The position numbers and the translations under genes are program-made. A stretch of 64,000 nt of DNA from positions 124,001 to 188,000 of the forward strand of contig NZ_JAJQQZ010000002.1 of the NCBI RefSeq assembly GCF_021729015.1, in the 5' to 3' direction. Below the pieces are notes generated by a model that searched no databases, was not told the origin of the DNA, and worked only from the letters and a program-made list of their open reading frames with translations. Shown piece after piece: positions 44,995 through 52,705 of this stretch; the stretch's first letter is position 1, and each line of letters begins with the position of its first letter. The DNA comes from Halobacterium rubrum (GTDB lineage: Archaea > Halobacteriota > Halobacteria > Halobacteriales > Halobacteriaceae).

Positions 44995-45285
44995 CTACGT
45001 CCCGTCTTCTGCGAGCTTGCCGAGTTCGTCGACGTGCATGGCTTCCATCGTCTGGAGTTCGATGCCGTAGCGTTCGGCGGCGATGGAGGCTTCGAGTGCT
45101 GCCTGTCGGTCGGCGGCGTCGAAGAGGAGGAGAACGTCGCGTTCGCCGAGGAGGACGTAAGCGTCGCGCAGCGAGCACTCCCGGGTCTCGAGGTCCTGGC
45201 GGAGGTCGCCCCAGATGGAACCGAGTTCCTGGACGTTCTGGAATTGGCCGGTCTTGACGTTCGCGAAGGCAGCGTAGGTCGGCAT
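44995..45285 (-). CDS. Small GYD-like/ferredoxin-fold protein
   Basis: A 96-residue protein of the GYD-domain type: PTYAAFANVKTGQFQNVQELGSIWGDL followed by YVLLGERDVLLLFDAADRQAALEASIAAERYG, the alternating strand-helix pattern of a dimeric alpha-beta barrel-like fold. Function unknown. ATG 45285 is chosen for the TATA-like element 24-31 bp upstream. It is divergent from pyruvate kinase, so the TrmB-like region between them may affect both. Confidence 0.8.
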   Translation of the reverse strand: MPTYAAFANVKTGQFQNVQELGSIWGDLRQDLETRECSLRDAYVLLGERDVLLLFDAADRQAALEASIAAERYGIELQTMEAMHVDELGKLAEDGT

Positions 45286-45308
45286 ATGTTGCCATACCGC
45301 AGAGTGAG

Positions 45309-45316
45309 TAAAAACC
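45309..45316 (-). promoter_or_regulatory. TATA-like element of the GYD-like gene
   Basis: GTTTTTAC on the minus strand, 24-31 bp before ATG 45285. Confidence 0.5.
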
Positions 45317-45325
45317 CCTGTGGCT

Positions 45326-45348
45326 GAGTGAGTACTCGGTTTCGAGTT
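45326..45348. promoter_or_regulatory. TrmB-like site upstream of pyruvate kinase
   Basis: TACT (45333-45336), seven bases, then GAGTT (45344-45348) match the recalled TrmB consensus TACT-N7/8-GAGTA in all but the last base. A GAGTGAGTA sequence occurs at 45302-45310 and again at 45326-45334, overlapping the site. The site is 43-58 bp before ATG 45391, just upstream of the pykA TATA element. Confidence 0.5.
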
Positions 45349-45357
45349 AATAGCGTG

Positions 45358-45367
45358 GATTTTTGCC
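45358..45367 (+). promoter_or_regulatory. TATA-like element of pykA
   Basis: GATTTTTGCC, 24-33 bp before ATG 45391; supports this start over a frame that begins 21 codons upstream. Confidence 0.55.
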
Positions 45368-45390
45368 GGGTGGTGGCGTACGCCCGGGCA

Positions 45391-47127
45391 ATGAGAAACG
45401 CGAAGATCGTCTGCACGCTCGGGCCGGCGACCGACGACGAGGCGTCGGTGCGAGCGCTCGCGGACGCGGGGATGACGGTGGCGCGCATCAACGCGAGCCA
45501 CGGTGACGCCGAGGCCCGCCGAGAGCTCGTGGAGACGGCGCGAGCGGTGGACGAACAGACCGAGAAGCCGGTGGCAGTGATGCTGGACACCCAGGGGCCG
45601 GAGGTCCGGACCGCAGCAACCGACGGCGAGGTCGAGATTCGGGAAGGCACGGAGGTGGCGTTCGCCGAAGAGGAGACGACGACGCCCGAGCGGGTCGGGC
45701 TCTCGACGAGCATCGCGGCGGCGGCGCCCGGTGACACCGTGTTGCTCGACGACGGCCGTATCGAAGCCGTCGTCGACCGCGTGGAAGGTGAGACGGTGTA
45801 CGCCGACGTGCTGTCCGGCGGCGCCCTCGGCAGCCGGAAGGGCGTGAACGTCCCGGGCGTGGAACTCGGACTGGACGTCGTCACCGAGAAAGACCGCCGG
45901 GACCTCGAACTGGCGGCGGAACTGGACGTCGACTACGTCGCGGCCAGCTTCGTGCGGGACGCCGAGGACGTGCTGGCCGTGAGCCGGGTCCTGGAGTCGT
46001 TCGGCGCCGACGACATCCCCATCGTCGCGAAGATCGAGCGGGCGGGCGCCGTGGAGAACCTCGACGGCATCGTGGAGGCCGCACAGGGCGTGATGGTCGC
46101 CCGCGGCGACCTCGGCGTCGAGTGCCCGATGGAGGACGTACCGATGATCCAGAAGCGCATCATCCGGCAGTGCCGGGACGCGGGCGTCCCCGTCATCACG
46201 GCGACGGAGATGCTGGACTCGATGGTGAGCGCGCGCCGGCCGACCCGGGCGGAGGCCAGCGACGTCGCCAACGCCGTCCTCGACGGCACGGACGCCGTGA
46301 TGCTGTCGGCAGAGACGGCCGTCGGTGAGGACCCGACGCGCGTGGTGGAGACCATGGACCGCATCGTGCGGGAGGTCGAGGAGAGCGACGAGTACGCCGA
46401 ACTCCAGGAGCAGCGCGTGCCGACGGCGACCGGGACGGCGAAGACGGACGCGCTGGCGCGGTCGGCGCGCTACCTCGCGCGAGACATCGACGCGAGCGCG
46501 GTCGTGGTCGCCTCCGAGTCCGGGTACACGGCGCGGAAGGCGGCGAAGTTCCGGCCGAGCGTGCCGGTCGTCTGTGCGACGCCCTCGCACGGCGTCAGGC
46601 GGCAGCTCGCACTGAACTGGGGCGTGCACGCGAACTACGCGGAGGTCGCCGAGGGCGACGCGACGACCGTCGTCGAGCGCGCGGTGCAGGCAGCCGTCGA
46701 CTCCGGCGAGGTCGCGAGCGGCGACACCGTGGTCGTGCTCGTCGGAATGATGACCGAACTGGAGGGCGCCTCGACGACGAACACCCTGAAGGTCCACGTC
46801 GCCGCCGATACCCTCGTCGCGGGCCGGTCGGTCGTCGACGGCCGGACGACGGTCCGGGCGTTCCGCACCACCGACGGCGACCTCTCGGACGCGCCGGAGA
46901 ACGCCGTCGTCCTCCTGGAGCCGGGCTTCGACGGCGAGTTCGACGGCGACCTCTCGAAGCTTTCGGCGGTCGTGAGCGCCGACACCGGACTCACCGGCTA
47001 CCCCGCCGTCATCGCCCGCGAACTCGACGTACCGATGGTCGGGGACGCCGACGTGGACGCGGTTCCGGACGGCGACCTCGTCACCGTCGACGGCGAGCGC
47101 GGCGTCGTCTACGAGGCCGACCAGTGA
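45391..47127 (+). CDS. pyk: Pyruvate kinase with a C-terminal PEP-utiliser-like domain
   Basis: Converts PEP and ADP to pyruvate and ATP, the last step of glycolysis. The 578-residue protein contains the barrel (INASHGD, MLDTQGPEVRT, IPIVAKIERAGAVENLDGI with catalytic Lys214 and metal ligand Glu216, and MVARGDLGVECP). After the regulatory C-domain comes an additional ~100 residues (about 475-578) resembling the swivelling domain of PEP-utilising enzymes. Its usual catalytic T-S-H region reads TGLTGYPAVIARELDVP with no His, so this copy is probably structural or regulatory, as in some Geobacillus enzymes. TATA and TrmB-like sites lie upstream. Confidence 0.95.
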   Translation: MRNAKIVCTLGPATDDEASVRALADAGMTVARINASHGDAEARRELVETARAVDEQTEKPVAVMLDTQGPEVRTAATDGEVEIREGTEVAFAEEETTTPERVGLSTSIAAAAPGDTVLLDDGRIEAVVDRVEGETVYADVLSGGALGSRKGVNVPGVELGLDVVTEKDRRDLELAAELDVDYVAASFVRDAEDVLAVSRVLESFGADDIPIVAKIERAGAVENLDGIVEAAQGVMVARGDLGVECPMEDVPMIQKRIIRQCRDAGVPVITATEMLDSMVSARRPTRAEASDVANAVLDGTDAVMLSAETAVGEDPTRVVETMDRIVREVEESDEYAELQEQRVPTATGTAKTDALARSARYLARDIDASAVVVASESGYTARKAAKFRPSVPVVCATPSHGVRRQLALNWGVHANYAEVAEGDATTVVERAVQAAVDSGEVASGDTVVVLVGMMTELEGASTTNTLKVHVAADTLVAGRSVVDGRTTVRAFRTTDGDLSDAPENAVVLLEPGFDGEFDGDLSKLSAVVSADTGLTGYPAVIARELDVPMVGDADVDAVPDGDLVTVDGERGVVYEADQ

Positions 47128-47134
47128 CCCGGGG

Positions 47135-47143
47135 GCTTTTGCC
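47135..47143 (+). promoter_or_regulatory. TATA-like element of the small membrane gene
   Basis: GCTTTTGCC, 22-30 bp before ATG 47165. Confidence 0.5.
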
Positions 47144-47164
47144 CGTCGGCGGCCAAGCACGGGT

Positions 47165-47362
47165 ATGAGTGAGACGGACGACGGCAGCGGCGGCGAGAAC
47201 GCCGAGGGCGAGTGGCGGTTCGGCCTCGACGAGGTCGGCGAGGAGGCCGACCTCGGCCCGGACCCCATCGAACCGGGGTCGCCGTCCGTCGAGAACGTCG
47301 CGTTCTTCCTGCTGGGCGTCGCGACGATGGCGGGCGCCATCGCCTTGCTGTTGTTCGGGTAA
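47165..47362 (+). CDS. Small acidic single-helix membrane protein
   Basis: A 65-residue protein with an acidic N-terminal half containing EWRFGLDEVGEEAD and one C-terminal membrane helix (about 44-64, VAFFLLGVATMAGAIALLLFG). It resembles the haloarchaeal DUF7312-type proteins. No function recognised. It lies 32 bp before the NfeD gene on the same strand, but that gene has its own TATA element. Confidence 0.75.
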   Translation: MSETDDGSGGENAEGEWRFGLDEVGEEADLGPDPIEPGSPSVENVAFFLLGVATMAGAIALLLFG

Positions 47363-47363
47363 C

Positions 47364-47372
47364 GGTTTTCAC
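47364..47372 (+). promoter_or_regulatory. TATA-like element of the nfeD gene
   Basis: GGTTTTCAC, 23-31 bp before ATG 47395, right behind the previous stop codon. Confidence 0.5.
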
Positions 47373-47394
47373 CCCACCCTCCCAAGTCGGTGGC

Positions 47395-47994
47395 ATGGAC
47401 GGTGTGTTCGGGCAGTCGCTGTCGTTCGTGCTCGTCGTGGCGGGGGCAGTGTTGTGTATCGCCGAGGCGCTGGCGCCCGGTGCACACCTCATCGTGCTCG
47501 GCGTCGCGTTGCTCACCGCCGGACTCGTGGGGATGTTCCTGCTGTCGAACGCGACGCCGTTCGTGCTGGCCGGGCTGGTGCTGGTCGTCGGCCTCGTCGC
47601 GCTGTACTTCTACCGGTACTACGAGATCTACGAGGGCACCGGGAGCGGGCAGACGTTCGCCTCCAGTGACCTCCGGGGGCAGACGGGCTACGTCGTCGAG
47701 GAGGTCACGCCGCGGTCGGGGCGAGTGGACCTCGAAGGCGGCGGATTCGACTCCTCGTACGCGGCGCGGACGACGACCGGCACCATCCCGGCCGACACCG
47801 AGATCGTCGTGGTCGACCCGGGTGGGGGTAACGTCGTGACCGTCGAACGCCTCGAGGACCCGGCTGCGGGGGACGATGCGACCCTCGTGCAGGAGCAGGA
47901 CGACGGCGACGGCGAGAACGACGGCAACAGCAGCGGCGGCGACGGCGGCACCGACACCGACGACGAGACCGACGACACGGTGGCGGGCGCCTGA
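47395..47994 (+). CDS. NfeD-family membrane protein
   Basis: A 199-residue protein. Three hydrophobic helices lie in the first ~70 residues (FVLVVAGAVLCIAEALAPGAH begins the first), followed by a small OB-fold domain (about 90-150, SDLRGQTGYVVEEVTPRSGRVDLEGGGFD), the defining feature of NfeD. It ends in a disordered Asp/Gly/Ser tail. NfeD proteins typically pair with SPFH/stomatin proteins in membrane organisation, and the next gene is exactly such an SPFH protein, so a functional pair is a safe inference. Confidence 0.88.
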   Translation: MDGVFGQSLSFVLVVAGAVLCIAEALAPGAHLIVLGVALLTAGLVGMFLLSNATPFVLAGLVLVVGLVALYFYRYYEIYEGTGSGQTFASSDLRGQTGYVVEEVTPRSGRVDLEGGGFDSSYAARTTTGTIPADTEIVVVDPGGGNVVTVERLEDPAAGDDATLVQEQDDGDGENDGNSSGGDGGTDTDDETDDTVAGA

Positions 47995-48066
47995 CTGCTG
48001 CGGCCGGTGCTGACTCGGGGGTTGCGCCGAGCAGGCGGGCGATTGCAGCGACCGCGAGCGACGCCA

Positions 48067-48076
48067 ACACTTATTG
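48067..48076 (+). promoter_or_regulatory. TATA-like element of the SPFH gene
   Basis: ACACTTATTG, 25-34 bp before ATG 48101, supporting that start over a GTG/ATG nine codons upstream. Confidence 0.55.
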
Positions 48077-48100
48077 TCCGTTCGCCGAACGTTCAGGACG

Positions 48101-49279
48101 ATGCTCAGTCCATTACAGGGAGGCGGCACCCTCTGGGCGGCCGCCACCAGCACTCCCGCGACCATCGTCGGTAACTCGCTGACGACGGTCGTCGGGTTGC
48201 TGTTGCTCGTGTTGCTTGCGGTCGTCGTCTACGAGACGGTCCAGATCGTCGACGCCTACGAGAAGCAGGCGCTGACGGTGTTCGGCGAGTACCGGGGGCT
48301 GCTCGAGCCCGGTATCAACATCATCCCGCCGTTCGTCTCCCGGACGTACACCTTCGACATGCGGACACAGACAATCGACGTGCCCCGTCAGGAGGCCATC
48401 ACGCGGGACAACTCTCCGGTGACGGCCGACGCCGTGGTGTACATCCGCGTGCGAGACGCCAAGCGGGCGTTCCTCGAGGTCGACGACTACAAGACCGCCG
48501 TGTCGAACCTCGCGCAGACGACACTGCGCGCCGTGCTCGGCGACATGGAACTCGACGACACGCTGAACAAGCGACAGGAGATCAACGCCCGCATCCGGAC
48601 GGAGCTGGACGAGCCCACCGACGAGTGGGGTATCCGGGTGGAGAGCGTGGAGGTCCGCGAGGTCAACCCGAGCCAGGAGGTCCAGAAGGCGATGGAGCAA
48701 CAGACCAGCGCCGAGCGTCGCCGCCGCGCGATGATTCTGGAGGCGCAGGGTGAACGGCAGTCCGCCATCGAGAACGCGCAGGGTGACAAGCAGTCGAACA
48801 TCATCCGCGCGCAGGGTGAGAAGCAGTCCCAGATTCTCGAGGCGCAGGGTGACGCCATCTCGACCGTGCTCCGCGCGAAGTCCGCGGAGTCGATGGGCGA
48901 GCGCGCCATCATCGAGAAGGGCATGGAGACCCTGGAGGGCATCGGCGACGGCGAGTCGAACACGTTCGTGCTCCCGCAGGAGGTCACGAGCCTCGTCGGC
49001 CGCTACGGCAAGCACCTCGCCGGCAGCGACGTCGGCGACGGCGGTAGCGACCTCGAGAGCATGGAGTTCGACGACGAGACCCGCGAGCTCATCGGGCTCG
49101 ACGACATCGACGACATCCTGAACCAGATCAGCCAGGAGGCGGACGTCGACCCCGCCGAACTGGAGGAGAAAGCAGAGGCGGTCCAGCGCGGCGAGGACGC
49201 CGGCCTGCAGGACGCCGACGAGGTCATCGAGGAGATGGACGCGGAACTCGAGACCGACAACGGCGACGACTCGTCCTAG
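48101..49279 (+). CDS. SPFH-domain stomatin/prohibitin-like protein
   Basis: A 392-residue membrane-anchored scaffold protein. One N-terminal membrane helix (about 24-45) precedes the SPFH/band-7 domain (about 46-220: YEKQALTVFGEYRGLLEPGINIIPPFV, IDVPRQEAITRDNSPVTADAVVYIRV). A long coiled coil with repeated EAQGERQSAIENAQGDKQS-type segments follows, then an acidic tail with DEVIEEMDAEL. Family members form large membrane rings or microdomains and regulate membrane proteases. The NfeD gene directly upstream supports a stomatin-NfeD pair. Confidence 0.93.
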   Translation: MLSPLQGGGTLWAAATSTPATIVGNSLTTVVGLLLLVLLAVVVYETVQIVDAYEKQALTVFGEYRGLLEPGINIIPPFVSRTYTFDMRTQTIDVPRQEAITRDNSPVTADAVVYIRVRDAKRAFLEVDDYKTAVSNLAQTTLRAVLGDMELDDTLNKRQEINARIRTELDEPTDEWGIRVESVEVREVNPSQEVQKAMEQQTSAERRRRAMILEAQGERQSAIENAQGDKQSNIIRAQGEKQSQILEAQGDAISTVLRAKSAESMGERAIIEKGMETLEGIGDGESNTFVLPQEVTSLVGRYGKHLAGSDVGDGGSDLESMEFDDETRELIGLDDIDDILNQISQEADVDPAELEEKAEAVQRGEDAGLQDADEVIEEMDAELETDNGDDSS

Positions 49280-49347
49280 TGGCTGCCTAGCCCGGCCACC
49301 GGGTCGCACCGAACGTTTTTCTCTGCCCGTCGCGTACGGTGACGCGA

Positions 49348-49953
49348 ATGGGCATCGACGAGGACAAGCGCGCGACCCTCCGCCGGTTCGCCGCGGTGGG
49401 CGCAGCCAGTCCGCTGACGCGGCTGGCGGGCGAGGACGGCGTCGAGGGGAGCAGCGACGTCCGGGACGCCATCACCGGCTACCTGGCGACGACGCCGGGC
49501 GCGCACTTCTCGAAGCTCCGCGACGACCTCCAGCTGGGGACGGGCGAGACCCAGCACCACCTGCAGCGGTTGCTGGACGACGGCGCCGTCGAGAGCGTGC
49601 GCGACGGCGACTACAAGCGCTTCTATCCGGCCGGCCAGTTCTCGACGTTCGAGCAGCGCGCGCTCGGCTACCTCCGTCGGGAGACCCCGCGGGGGATGGT
49701 GGTCGAACTGCTCCGGGACCCGGACGCGACCGGCGGCGACCTCGCGGCCGCGCTGGACGTGTCGCCCGCGACAGTGAGCAAGTACGCTGCCGAACTGGAG
49801 GACGCCGGGATGCTGTCGCGCGTGGACGGGTACGCCGTCCAGCAGCCCGAGACCCTCGTCACGCTGCTCGTACGGTACGCCGACTCCTTCGACGCCAACG
49901 CCGTCGACTTCGCCGGCGAGGCGGCCGACCTCCTCTCCTACGACCCGTCGTAG
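49348..49953 (+). CDS. Two-winged-helix transcriptional regulator
   Basis: A 201-residue DNA-binding protein with two consecutive winged helices: ITGYLATTPGAHFSKLRDDLQLGTGETQHHLQRLLDDGAVES (about 42-85) and LLRDPDATGGDLAAALDVSPATVSKYAAELEDAGMLSR (about 125-165). The first half resembles haloarchaeal MarR/IclR-like regulators that take part in membrane or stress control. ATG 49348 is chosen for the TATA-like GTTTTT centred about 30 bp upstream. The frame remains open after the TAG stop through the entire 36-bp repeat array. Confidence 0.82.
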   Translation: MGIDEDKRATLRRFAAVGAASPLTRLAGEDGVEGSSDVRDAITGYLATTPGAHFSKLRDDLQLGTGETQHHLQRLLDDGAVESVRDGDYKRFYPAGQFSTFEQRALGYLRRETPRGMVVELLRDPDATGGDLAAALDVSPATVSKYAAELEDAGMLSRVDGYAVQQPETLVTLLVRYADSFDANAVDFAGEAADLLSYDPS

Positions 49954-50341
49954 CTGTCGCTGACGGTCTGGAGCACGCAGCCCGGGTTGGCTGCGAAGAC
50001 AGATACTGACAGTGGTAGCGGTGTCGCCGTCGACGGTCGGCGACTGACCGGGTGGGGTGTCGCCGTCGACGGTCGGCGACTGACCGGGTGGGGTGTCGCC
50101 GTCGACGGTCGGCGACTGACCGGGTGGGGTGTCGCCGTCGACGGTCGGCGACTGACCGGGTGGGGTGTCGCCGTCGACGGTCGGCGACTGACCGGGTGGG
50201 GTGTCGCCGTCGACGGTCGGCGACTGACCGGGTGGGGTGTCGCCGTCGACGGTCGGCGACTGACCGAAAACGCAGGTGGATGACAGCGAGACCGGCGAGT
50301 GGACGACAGCGGTGTCGCGGCGGGAGCGTGTCGCTCGCCGG
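49954..50341. other. 388-bp gap holding a minisatellite between convergent genes
   Basis: The gap lies between the stop of the winged-helix gene and the stop of the convergent DUF7123-type gene. Its central 246 bp are the 36-bp tandem array. Nothing gene-like is visible in the rest; open frames through the array exist on both strands only because the unit length is a multiple of three. Confidence 0.7.
50020..50265. repeat. 36-bp tandem repeat array, six full and one partial copy, all identical
   Basis: The unit begins GGTGTCGCCGTCGACGGTCG and ends GACCGGGTGG. Six perfect copies (50020-50235) are followed by the first 30 bp of a seventh (50236-50265). Each unit contains GTCGCCG and CGGCGAC as an inverted repeat that could fold into a 7-bp hairpin, plus a GTCGAC (SalI-type) palindrome. 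Copies abut without spacers, so it is a minisatellite, not a CRISPR. Absence of any base differences points to recent expansion or active homogenisation. Confidence 0.97.
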
Positions 50342-50584
50342 TCAGGCGACGACTTTCCAGGTGGTCGACGACGAGTAGCCCCAGCGTTCGACCTCCAGGT
50401 CGTGGTCGTCGGCGTCCTCGATGGCGGGCATGTTGGCGCCGACCTCCTTCGCGGAGAGCTCGAGTTCGTCGCCGATGAGCCGCGATTTGAAGTACGTGCG
50501 GTCGTCGGCGTGGTCGCGGAGGTACTCGAGAATCCGGTGCTGTTTCGGGGTGAGTGACTGGCTCGTCGCGGCGGTCGCGCTCAT
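50342..50584 (-). CDS. Small haloarchaeal winged-helix-like protein (DUF7123 type)
   Basis: An 80-residue protein: LTPKQHRILEYLRDHADDRTYFKSRLIGDELELSAKEVGANMPAIED reads as three helices with a turn typical of a small winged helix, and the ending EVERWGYSSSTTWKVVA as two strands of the wing. It is probably DNA-binding; the target is unknown. ATG 50584 is chosen over an upstream alternative because MSATAATSQSLTPKQ matches the family beginning. Its 3' end lies 77 bp from the tandem array. Confidence 0.78.
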   Translation of the reverse strand: MSATAATSQSLTPKQHRILEYLRDHADDRTYFKSRLIGDELELSAKEVGANMPAIEDADDHDLEVERWGYSSSTTWKVVA

Positions 50585-50632
50585 GTCTGTATGGAGGGCG
50601 TACCAGCCCAAGAGGGATTTGGTACGGCCAGT

Positions 50633-50659
50633 AAAAATCCGCGCCTTCTTGCGGTTTTT
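50633..50659. other. A/T-flanked hairpin between divergent genes
   Basis: AAAAA-T-CCGC and GCGG-TTTTT form a near-perfect hairpin with an 8-nt loop. The oligo-T on either strand resembles a two-way intrinsic terminator, or an operator. It lies 49 bp upstream of the DUF7123-type gene and 194 bp upstream of the glycosyltransferase gene. Confidence 0.45.
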
Positions 50660-50852
50660 CGGCTGTCGGGCGGTCCCGCGGGGCCGGTACGGCCCCCGCC
50701 TGGTAGGACTGGTTAACTGGAGGAATCCCCGCGAGACGAGCGTGCCGAGCGGTGGGGCGGACGCCAGCAGCAGTGTCCGTCAGTCGAGCGGGCCCGCCGC
50801 CCGCGTGCGGAGTCAGAAGGTACTTACTGCGAGCTAGACGACTGTGCAGCCA

Positions 50853-52694
50853 ATGAGCGACTCGGCCGTCGAGGTGAGTGTCGTCCTCCCGGCGTACAAC
50901 GAGGCCGACACCATCGAGGCGACGGTTCGGACCACGCTGGAGACCCTCGACGGCTTCCTGCCGGCGGGCAGCTTCGAGGTCGTCGTGGCCGAAGACGGCT
51001 GCGAGGACGAGACGCCCGAGATTGCGGCCCGGCTGGCGGCCGACGACGACCGCGTCCGGCACTTCCACAGCGACGAGCGGCTGGGCCGCGGCGGCGCGCT
51101 GAACGCCGCGTTCCGGGACGCACTGGGTGACACGCTCGTCTACTTCGACACGGATCTGGCGACGGACATGCGCCACCTCGAGGAGCTCGTGGAGAGCGTC
51201 CGCAGCGAGGGCTACGACCTCGCGACGGGCTCGCGGTGGATGCCGGGCGAGGCGGCCGACCGGCCGGCGAAGCGCGGCGTCCCCTCGAAGGGGTTCAACG
51301 TCGCCGTGCAGGCGCTGCTCGGGTCGGAGCTCCGGGACCACCAGTGTGGGTTCAAGGCGTTCAGCCGGAACGCCTTCGAGACGCTGGTCGACGACGTGGC
51401 AGACGAGCACTGGTTCTGGGACACCGAGATGCTCGTCCGGGCGCAGCGACAGGGCCTCGACGTCAAGGAGTTCGCCGTCGAGTGGACGTCGAAAGGCGAC
51501 TCGAAAGTCGACCTCGTGCGGGACGTCTTCGGGATGGGCAGCCAGATTCTCCGGTGTTTCTGGGAGTTCTCCGTGAGCCCGTACGCGAACCGCCGCACGG
51601 GGATGGTGGTCGGCAGCCTGCTGTCGGTGGCGGCGTTCGCGCTGATGTTCGTCTACATCGACGTCGACGCGTTCGTCGACGCCGTCTCGAACGCCGACCC
51701 CGCGCTGGTCGCGGCTGGCGCCGTCGTCTACCTGACGTCGTGGCCGCTGCGCGGCCAGCGCTACCGCGACATCCTCGAGGAACTCGGGTACCGCGAGGAC
51801 GTGTGGTTCCTGACGGGCGCGGTGTTCATCAGCCAGACCGGGAACCTCGTCATCCCCGCGAGGGCGGGTGACGCCATCCGCGCGTACGTCGTCAAGGCGC
51901 GCCGCGGCGTCCCCTACACCACCGGGTTCGCGTCGCTGGCGGTCGAGCGCGTCTTCGACCTCCTGACCATCACCGTGCTCGCCGGCGGCGTGCTCGTGGC
52001 GCTGTCGGCGTTCTCGCCGTCGACGCTCGCGGAGCTGGCGTCGACGGCTGCCGGCGAGGGGCTCAGCGGACAGGAGTCCGCCGCGGTCCAGCAGGCGACG
52101 GTGGTGTCGACGGTCGTCGGCGCGCTCGCCATCACCACCGTCGTCGCTATCGTGTGGTCGGCGCGAACCGACTCGAACTACGTCCGCGGGGTCGTGGAGT
52201 GGGCCAGCGACGACTCCTACGTCGAGTTCGTCGCCGACATCTTCGAGCGGTTCGTCGGCGACGTGCAGAAGGTCGCCGTCGACGGCCGCGCGTTCGCTGG
52301 CATCGGCGCCTCCAGCGTCGTCATCTGGACCATCGACGTGGCGACGGCGCTGCTCGTGTTTCTGGCGTTCGGACTCGAGCTGTCGCCGACGAGCCTGCTC
52401 GCCGTCGGGTTCTTCGCGGTGAGCGTCGGCAACCTCTCGAAGGTCATCCCGGGACCGCCCGGCGGCATCGGCATCTACGAGGCCGCGTTCGCCGCCATCG
52501 TCTCGACGCTGCTCCCGGTGGCGTTCGGCACGGCACTCGGCATCGCCATCGTCGACCACATCGTGAAGAACGTCGTCACCGTCGTCGGCGGCGCCGTCTC
52601 GATGACGACGCTGAACGTCTCGCTGACCGAGGCCGTCGACGGTCGGGAGGCGGACGTGGCGGCCGAGAGTGACGCGGCCCCCGTCGACGAGTAG
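50853..52694 (+). CDS. aglD: AglD-like dolichol-phosphate glycosyltransferase with UPF0104 membrane domain
   Basis: A 613-residue fusion. Residues about 1-240 are a GT-A glycosyltransferase of family GT2: VSVVLPAYNEADTIEATV, AEDGCEDETPEIA, and the DTD metal/nucleotide-sugar motif at 99-101, then HWFWDTEMLVRAQ. The remainder is an 8-helix UPF0104 (lysylphosphatidylglycerol synthase-like) membrane domain. In Haloferax AglD charges dolichol phosphate with mannose for S-layer N-glycosylation; this protein has the same two-domain plan, so a dolichol-phosphate sugar transferase is inferred, with the sugar unknown. No other agl genes are near. ATG 50853 is chosen over GTG 50844. Confidence 0.88.
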   Translation: MSDSAVEVSVVLPAYNEADTIEATVRTTLETLDGFLPAGSFEVVVAEDGCEDETPEIAARLAADDDRVRHFHSDERLGRGGALNAAFRDALGDTLVYFDTDLATDMRHLEELVESVRSEGYDLATGSRWMPGEAADRPAKRGVPSKGFNVAVQALLGSELRDHQCGFKAFSRNAFETLVDDVADEHWFWDTEMLVRAQRQGLDVKEFAVEWTSKGDSKVDLVRDVFGMGSQILRCFWEFSVSPYANRRTGMVVGSLLSVAAFALMFVYIDVDAFVDAVSNADPALVAAGAVVYLTSWPLRGQRYRDILEELGYREDVWFLTGAVFISQTGNLVIPARAGDAIRAYVVKARRGVPYTTGFASLAVERVFDLLTITVLAGGVLVALSAFSPSTLAELASTAAGEGLSGQESAAVQQATVVSTVVGALAITTVVAIVWSARTDSNYVRGVVEWASDDSYVEFVADIFERFVGDVQKVAVDGRAFAGIGASSVVIWTIDVATALLVFLAFGLELSPTSLLAVGFFAVSVGNLSKVIPGPPGGIGIYEAAFAAIVSTLLPVAFGTALGIAIVDHIVKNVVTVVGGAVSMTTLNVSLTEAVDGREADVAAESDAAPVDE

Positions 52695-52705
52695 GCGGCC
52701 CGCAG

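Noticed and set aside
50020-50265. CRISPR array
   Set aside because: The 36-bp units follow each other directly with no spacers and no cas genes are near; it is a simple tandem repeat.
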